A program made the position numbers and the translations under genes. The notes under the pieces were generated by a model that saw only the letters and a program-made list of their open reading frames with translations, did not search any database and was not told the origin of the DNA. From the NCBI RefSeq assembly GCF_003390865.1, contig NZ_QMEJ01000005.1:420840-484839 (forward strand): a stretch of DNA of 64,000 nucleotides. Reading direction: 5' to 3'. Every line of letters starts with the position of its first letter. Position 1 is the stretch's first letter. Shown here piece by piece: positions 59,209 through 64,000 of the stretch. This DNA comes from Tropicimonas sp. IMCC34011. Its GTDB lineage: Bacteria > Pseudomonadota > Alphaproteobacteria > Rhodobacterales > Rhodobacteraceae.

Positions 59209-59700
59209 ATGCTGCACCTCTCACGGGGCATAACCGCGCTGAACCGCGGTCTGTTCGCCGCCGCGAAATGGCTCGTCTACGCTATCGTTCTGCTGATGCT
59301 GTGGGAGGTTCTGTCGCGCTATTTCCTGGCCGCCCCCACGTCCTGGGCGCCGGAACTCGCGACATTGATCTTCGGCCCATTCTTCCTTCTCGGGGGGCCG
59401 TATCTTCTTCATGTCGGCGGGCACGTGGCCGTCGACATCCTCTCGGCACGGGCCACGGGTAGCGTTGCGAGGGTCCTGCGGCTCGTCGCGCTTCTGCTCG
59501 CCGCCGCGTTCGGCGCGATCCTGCTCTGGTTTGCCGTGCCGCTCGCCTGGCAGAGCTTCAGCTACGGCGAGACAAGCTATTCCGCGTGGAATCCGATCAT
59601 CTGGCCGGCCAAGTTCTTCCTGCCGCTGGCGGCGCTGCTTCTGCTCCTGCAGGCGCTGGCCGATGCAATCCTTGTCATCGCAGACGAGGAGGCCGCGTGA
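59209..59700 (+). CDS. TRAP transporter small permease (DctQ)
   Basis: A 163-residue protein with four membrane helices in the DctQ pattern, including LLMLWEVLSRYFLAAPTSWA in the first third. It partners DctM in sodium-driven uptake. ATG 59209 has CCGGAGATCACC; its stop overlaps the dctM start (TGATG). Confidence 0.9.
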   Translation: MLHLSRGITALNRGLFAAAKWLVYAIVLLMLWEVLSRYFLAAPTSWAPELATLIFGPFFLLGGPYLLHVGGHVAVDILSARATGSVARVLRLVALLLAAAFGAILLWFAVPLAWQSFSYGETSYSAWNPIIWPAKFFLPLAALLLLLQALADAILVIADEEAA

Positions 59701-61022
59701 TGGAAAGCTCGATGATCCTCACCTTCATGTTCGTCTCGCTCGTTCTGTTCATGCTGAGCGGAGCGGGGCTGGCCTTCGTTCTCGGCGCCATCGCCTTCAT
59801 CTCCACGATCCTTCTTTGGGGGCCGTCCGCCCTCATCGTGGCGGTCCTCAACACCTTCGAGACGATGACGTCGGAGAGCCTCATGGCGATCCCGCTTTAC
59901 GTCCTGATGGCGTCGATCCTGCAGAAATCCTCGATCATCGATGCGCTCTATGATGCGATGGAGACCTGGTTCGCGCGGGTGAATGGCGGCCTGGCCGTGG
60001 GGACCATCGCGATCTGCACCATTCTTGCCGCGATGACCGGCGTCGTCGGTGCGGCAGTCGCGGCGATGGGCATCCTCGCTCTGCCGTCGATGCTGGCGCG
60101 GGGATACCACCCGCCGCTGGCCCTCGGCGCGATCTGTGCCGGCGGTACGCTCGGCATCCTGATACCGCCGTCCGTCGTGACCATCGTCTACGCGATCACC
60201 GCCCAGATCTCGATCGGTCAGATGTTCGCCGCGGGCATCGTGCCCGGCCTCATTCTTGCAGGCAGCTATGTCGCCTACATCCTCATCCGCACCTGGATCA
60301 ATCCGGAGCTCGCGCCGAAGCCGGACGACATTCAGGATATTCCGCTGAAGGTAAAACTCTCGAAGCTGAAAAGCCTGATCCTGCCTGCCTTCGTCGTCAT
60401 CGGCGTTCTGGGCTCGATCTATGCCGGCATCGCCACCCCGACCGAAGCTGCTGCCGTGGGTGTTCTGGGCGCCGCTGCCTCGGCGCTCGTCACCGGGCGC
60501 TTCAATCTCACCATGCTGTCGGACAGCGCGACTGACACCTTGCGGGTCACTGCGATGATCCTCTGGATCACCATAGGCGCGCGAGCCTTCATCTCCACCT
60601 TCGTTGCCACGGGCGGCGCGGATTCCCTTCTCGGCTACGTGGAAACGCTGGAAGCCTCCCGGTGGCTGGTGCTGGGGGCGATGGTTCTGATCCTGATCTT
60701 CCTCGGCCTCTTCCTCGACGAGATCGGGATCATCCTGCTCTGCGTTCCTGTCTTCCTGCCCATCGTGAGGTCACTCGACTTCGACCCGCTCTGGTTCGGC
60801 GTGCTGTTCATGATTACCGCGCAGATGGCCTATATCACCCCGCCCTTCGGCTACACGCTGTTCTACCTCAAGGGGGTGCTGCCCGATAATATCGGTATCG
60901 GGCAGGTCTATCGCGGCGTGATCCCGTTCTTCATGATCCAGGTCGCCGTTCTGATCCTCTTCGCGCTCGCGCCGGGTCTGGTGACATGGCTGCCAGAGGC
61001 GCTGGCCGCAAATGCGAGGTGA
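59700..61022 (+). CDS. TRAP transporter large permease (DctM)
   Basis: A 440-residue membrane protein with about twelve helices. It carries the DctM signatures ICAGGTLGILIPPSVVTIVY and IATPTEAAAVGVLGAA, and ends ALAANAR. It forms the substrate channel and, with DctQ and the binding protein, a complete TRAP system. It is translationally coupled to dctQ, and the following lyase gene's ribosome-binding site overlaps its stop. Confidence 0.93.
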   Translation: MESSMILTFMFVSLVLFMLSGAGLAFVLGAIAFISTILLWGPSALIVAVLNTFETMTSESLMAIPLYVLMASILQKSSIIDALYDAMETWFARVNGGLAVGTIAICTILAAMTGVVGAAVAAMGILALPSMLARGYHPPLALGAICAGGTLGILIPPSVVTIVYAITAQISIGQMFAAGIVPGLILAGSYVAYILIRTWINPELAPKPDDIQDIPLKVKLSKLKSLILPAFVVIGVLGSIYAGIATPTEAAAVGVLGAAASALVTGRFNLTMLSDSATDTLRVTAMILWITIGARAFISTFVATGGADSLLGYVETLEASRWLVLGAMVLILIFLGLFLDEIGIILLCVPVFLPIVRSLDFDPLWFGVLFMITAQMAYITPPFGYTLFYLKGVLPDNIGIGQVYRGVIPFFMIQVAVLILFALAPGLVTWLPEALAANAR

Positions 61023-61026
61023 CGTG

Positions 61027-61881
61027 ATGGCGCCGGACGTGACGCTCTTCGAGGTCGGCCCCCGCGATGGCCTGCAAAGCCGCGGAGAGATGGTGACGAC
61101 GGCGGACAAGATCGAGCTTATCGATGCGCTGTCCCGAACCGGCCTGCGCAAGATCGAGGCGACGAGTTTCGTCAGTCCCCGCTGGGTGCCGCAGATGGCC
61201 GATGCGTCGGACGTCATGGCCGGGATCTCGCGGAAGCCGGGCGTCACCTATGCGGCTCTGACACCGAACTTGAAGGGGCTGGAGCGGGCCCTGGCGGCGG
61301 GCTGCGATGAGGTCGCGATCTTTGCCGCAGCCTCCGAGGGGTTCAGCCAGGCCAACCTCAACTGCTCCATCGCGGAAAGCTTCGAACGCTTCGCCCCGGT
61401 GCTGGACCGCGCCAAAGCCTCGGGGACGCCCGTGCGTGGCTACCTCTCCACCGTGATCGCATGTCCCTATGACGGCCCGACGGCTCCGGAAGATGTCGCC
61501 CGCTGGACGCGGCGACTTCTCGAGGCGGGCTGTTACGAAGTCTCGCTCGGCGACACGATCGGCGCCGGGACCGAAGAGTCATTGAGCGCGCTTCTGGACC
61601 GCCTTCTGGGGGAGGTCGGAGCGGACAGGCTCGCCGGGCATTTCCACGACACGTCCGGCCGCGCCACGGATCTCGTGAGCCTGTCCCTCGACCGTGGCCT
61701 CCGCACCTTCGACGCCTCCATCGGCGGTCTCGGCGGCTGCCCCTACGCCCCCGGCGCCCCGGGGAATGTGGATACGCGGCGGGTCCTGCAGGTCATAGAG
61801 GCTCATGGCCTGACCCACGGCGTCGACATGCTGGCGCTCGAGAGCGCCGAGACCGTCGTTCGTGCGATCGGTGCCGTCTGA
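61027..61881 (+). CDS. mvaB: Hydroxymethylglutaryl-CoA lyase
   Basis: A 284-residue TIM-barrel lyase that splits HMG-CoA into acetyl-CoA and acetoacetate. The N-terminal metal motif is FEVGPRDGLQSR. The metal histidines lie in LAGHFHDTSGR, and the catalytic Cys loop GLGGCPYAPGAPGNV near the C-terminus is intact. This supports HMG-CoA lyase rather than homocitrate or isopropylmalate synthase. ATG 61027 follows GCGAGGTGACGTG; the ATG at 61012 overlaps dctM. It is the last gene of the cluster. Confidence 0.93.
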   Translation: MAPDVTLFEVGPRDGLQSRGEMVTTADKIELIDALSRTGLRKIEATSFVSPRWVPQMADASDVMAGISRKPGVTYAALTPNLKGLERALAAGCDEVAIFAAASEGFSQANLNCSIAESFERFAPVLDRAKASGTPVRGYLSTVIACPYDGPTAPEDVARWTRRLLEAGCYEVSLGDTIGAGTEESLSALLDRLLGEVGADRLAGHFHDTSGRATDLVSLSLDRGLRTFDASIGGLGGCPYAPGAPGNVDTRRVLQVIEAHGLTHGVDMLALESAETVVRAIGAV

Positions 61882-62305
61882 GAAGACGTGAGCAGTCCTG
61901 CGTACCGTGGGCAACTTCTCAGCTGAAGCTAAAGCATAGCGGCCACGGGGCGCGCACCGCGTCCGCCTTCTAGAGCAAGGCAAAAACGCCACCTCGGATC
62001 GGCCGTTCGACGTGGCCAGGCCGGACAAGGTCTGGCCGGGTCTCTGAGCTGCGCAGGCGAGGGCTAAGGCGCAGCACCTGCCGGACCCGCCAAGACGCCC
62101 GGCTAAACGCCTTCAATGAGATCCGGATGCCCTGCACCCCGAAGCGAAAGCTCCCGCGGAACGGAGCGCTTTGGCTTCTCGCATTCGCGCGGCAGCGGAA
62201 CCTGAGGCACGCGCGCGTCTTGGAAGCGCGGGGCCATTCAGCTTGCAGGCGCGCTGGCGCATCATGAAGCTGCACCCAGACAAATGGATCGAATGGAGAG
62301 CGAGC
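61882..62305. other. Gene-free stretch between mvaB and the glutamate-synthase-like gene
   Basis: 424 bases. No full gene or RNA is recognised. It contains the inverted repeat GGCCAG...CTGGCC near 62013-62036, and minus-strand ORF scraps without homology. It may be spacer or a decayed gene. No clear terminator was found behind mvaB. Confidence 0.35.
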
Positions 62306-63832
62306 ATGCTGGAAAGTCTTGGATGGGCGGGGGTCGCGCTGCAGATCATGGCGCTGACCTTCGTCTTCGTGATCGGCGCCGCCGTCCTCGCGGCGCTCGT
62401 CCTCTATATCGTGGACCGCAGTCAATCGAGGGACGCCATCCGGCGGAACTACCCGGTCATCGGGCGCTTCCGGAAGATCTTCACCGAACTCGGCACCTTC
62501 TTCCGCCAGTACTTCTTCGCGATGGACCGGGAGGAGTTGCCGTTCAACCGCGCACAGCGGAACTGGGTCGATCGCGCCTCCAAGGGGAAGAGCAACGTCG
62601 CCCCCTTCGGCTCGACGCGGAATATCTCGCTGCCCGGCACAACGCTTTTCGCCAACGCCGCCTTCCCGCCGATCGACGACCAATACGCGTCCTCCGAGCC
62701 TCTGCTCATCGGCCCCGGGGCGCGGACGCCCTACAACGCGCCGTCCTTCTTCAACATCTCTGGCATGAGCTACGGCGCTCTTTCAGCGCCGGCCGTGCGC
62801 GCGCTTAGCCGCGGGGCGAAGACGGCCGGCATCTGGATGAACACGGGGGAGGGGGGGCTTTCGCCGTACCACCTCGAGGGCGGCTGCGACATCGTCTTCC
62901 AGATCGGAACCGCCAAGTACGGCGTGCGCACGCCCGATGGCGCCTTGTCGGACGAGAAGCTGAGGGAGATCGCTGGGCACGAGCAGGTCCGCATGTTCGA
63001 GATCAAGCTTGCGCAGGGGGCGAAGCCCGGGAAGGGCGGCATCCTTCCCGCGGAAAAGGTCGGCGAGGAGATCGCCCGCATCCGAGGCATCCCGGTCGGG
63101 GAGGCCTCCATCTCGCCAAACAGGCACCCGGAGATGAAAAGCTGGACCGACCTTCTCGACATGATCGACCATGTTCGGGAGGTGACCGGCAAGCCGGTTG
63201 GCATCAAGACGGTTATCGGGTCCGTCGAGGTCTTCCGCGAGCTCTTTGAAACTATTGAGGAGCGCGGTGCAGCCTCGGCGCCCGACTTCATCACCATAGA
63301 CGGCGGGGAAGGGGGCACAGGTGCTTCGCCGCAGCCCTTGATGGACCTCGTCGGCATGCCGATCCGGGAAGCGCTGCCCAACGCCGTGGACCTGCGGGAC
63401 GAGTTCGGCCTGCACGACCGGATCCGCATCGTCTCGAGCGGCAAGATGGTGAACCCGTCCGATATTGCATGGGCCATCGCGACGGGGGCGGACTTCGTGA
63501 CCTGCGCGCGAGGGTTCATGTTCTCGCTCGGCTGCATCCAGGCAATGCGTTGTCACAAGAATACCTGTCCGACGGGGGTCACGACGCACGACCCGCATCT
63601 GCAGAAGGGACTGGTGGTGCGTGAGAAGAAGGACCGCGTCGCAAACTATGCCGCGCAGATCGTGAAGGAGGTGGAGACCATCGCCCATTCCGTCGGGGTG
63701 TCCGAGCCGCGGCAGCTGCGCCGGCGACACATGCGGATCGTCCTGCCGGATGGGCAGACGAGGCCGATGAGCGAGCTCTATCCGTCCGTGATGCCCGAGC
63801 CGAAGCCGGAGACGTCGCCGGATGCGGCCTGA
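62306..63832 (+). CDS. FMN-binding glutamate synthase family protein
   Basis: A 508-residue protein with an N-terminal membrane helix (residues about 10-35), then the glutamate-synthase FMN barrel. The FMN region includes SYGALSAPAVRALSRGAK and ITIDGGEGGTGASP; CIQAMRCHKNTCPTGV supplies the Cys pattern of the 3Fe-4S cluster. There is no amidotransferase (GATase) domain, so ammonia or another partner would be needed. The physiological role of these stand-alone proteins is unclear. ATG 62306 was chosen because GGAGAGCG precedes it and the membrane segment follows. Confidence 0.86.
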   Translation: MLESLGWAGVALQIMALTFVFVIGAAVLAALVLYIVDRSQSRDAIRRNYPVIGRFRKIFTELGTFFRQYFFAMDREELPFNRAQRNWVDRASKGKSNVAPFGSTRNISLPGTTLFANAAFPPIDDQYASSEPLLIGPGARTPYNAPSFFNISGMSYGALSAPAVRALSRGAKTAGIWMNTGEGGLSPYHLEGGCDIVFQIGTAKYGVRTPDGALSDEKLREIAGHEQVRMFEIKLAQGAKPGKGGILPAEKVGEEIARIRGIPVGEASISPNRHPEMKSWTDLLDMIDHVREVTGKPVGIKTVIGSVEVFRELFETIEERGAASAPDFITIDGGEGGTGASPQPLMDLVGMPIREALPNAVDLRDEFGLHDRIRIVSSGKMVNPSDIAWAIATGADFVTCARGFMFSLGCIQAMRCHKNTCPTGVTTHDPHLQKGLVVREKKDRVANYAAQIVKEVETIAHSVGVSEPRQLRRRHMRIVLPDGQTRPMSELYPSVMPEPKPETSPDAA

Positions 63833-64000
63833 CTCGACCGCTTTCCCCAAGGTCCCCCTGCGTCCGGGCACTTGAGTCGCGCTGATTCCGTGCTGTGGAC
63901 GCTGGGTAAGGGAGTGTTTCGGGGGTCTTGGGTCTGGGGAGGTTGGTCTCAAGTCATTGATATTGGGTGGTTTCCTGTCTTTTTTTGGAAAAAGCGACGT
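63833..64000. other. Window end, AT-rich tail
   Basis: 168 bases after the last gene. From about 63935 the sequence becomes AT-richer and ends with a T-run and GGAAAAAG. This could be the approach to an rRNA operon promoter just outside the window, but the window is cut too early to decide. Confidence 0.3.

Overview
The window is a 64 kb piece of chromosome from a high-GC alphaproteobacterium, most likely a member of the Rhodobacterales (Roseobacter/Rhodobacter group). The evidence is a single-locus Tad pilus cluster with an extra AAA ATPase, the ctaC-ctaB-small ORF-ctaG-ctaE oxidase operon without subunit I, PtsP next to LysC, thrC coupled to an M16 peptidase, a DinB with an N-terminal zinc ribbon, and TRAP transport. 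This assignment rests on gene content and layout, not on a database search. Most of the window is ordinary housekeeping chromosome. No insertion sequence, prophage or CRISPR array was seen.

Layout: (1) 0-1.1 kb, end of an EamA exporter, then YciB. (2) 1.2-13.1 kb, minus strand, a Tad/Flp pilus locus: two Flp pilins, CpaB, secretin CpaC, a small lipoprotein, CpaE, CpaF, TadB, TadC, two TPR lipoproteins, prepilin peptidase and an AAA ATPase. Hairpins with T-runs follow the first pilin and precede cpaC, so expression is probably graded along the locus. (3) 13.5-24.5 kb, lytic transglycosylase, a YbhN-type membrane protein, 3-oxoacid CoA-transferase ScoAB with a small ORF between its subunits, a glycosyltransferase/FkbM pair, topA, dprA and tldD. 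(4) 24.7-29.0 kb, cytochrome c oxidase assembly operon and SURF1. (5) 29.0-43.1 kb, thrC, M16 peptidase, GNAT enzymes, a secreted MBL-fold protein, an FAD oxidoreductase, mtnP, a SulP transporter, a secreted protein built from an internal duplication, ptsP and lysC. (6) 43.4-55.2 kb, tRNA-Pro, glycosyltransferase/DMT pair, a peptidoglycan-binding protein with a degenerate caspase-like domain, rpmJ, tRNA-Val, N-formylglutamate amidohydrolase, dinB, two hypotheticals and clpB. (7) 55.3-61.9 kb, a compact catabolic cluster: a MocR-type regulator diverging from a degradative HMG-CoA reductase, a complete TRAP transporter (DctP, DctQ, DctM) and an HMG-CoA lyase. (8) 62.3-63.8 kb, an FMN glutamate-synthase-like protein. 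The last bases become AT-rich and may lead into an rRNA operon outside the window.

The most interesting system is the 55.3-61.9 kb cluster. Its gene content predicts uptake of mevalonate by a TRAP transporter, oxidation to HMG-CoA by a class II reductase running in reverse, and cleavage to acetyl-CoA and acetoacetate. The acetoacetate could then be activated by the ScoAB transferase encoded 40 kb away in the same window. Control by a PLP-type MocR regulator would be unusual, because mevalonate carries no amine. The divergent promoter region contains a matching inverted repeat. Second are the pseudo-caspase/peptidoglycan-binding protein and the duplicated secreted protein.
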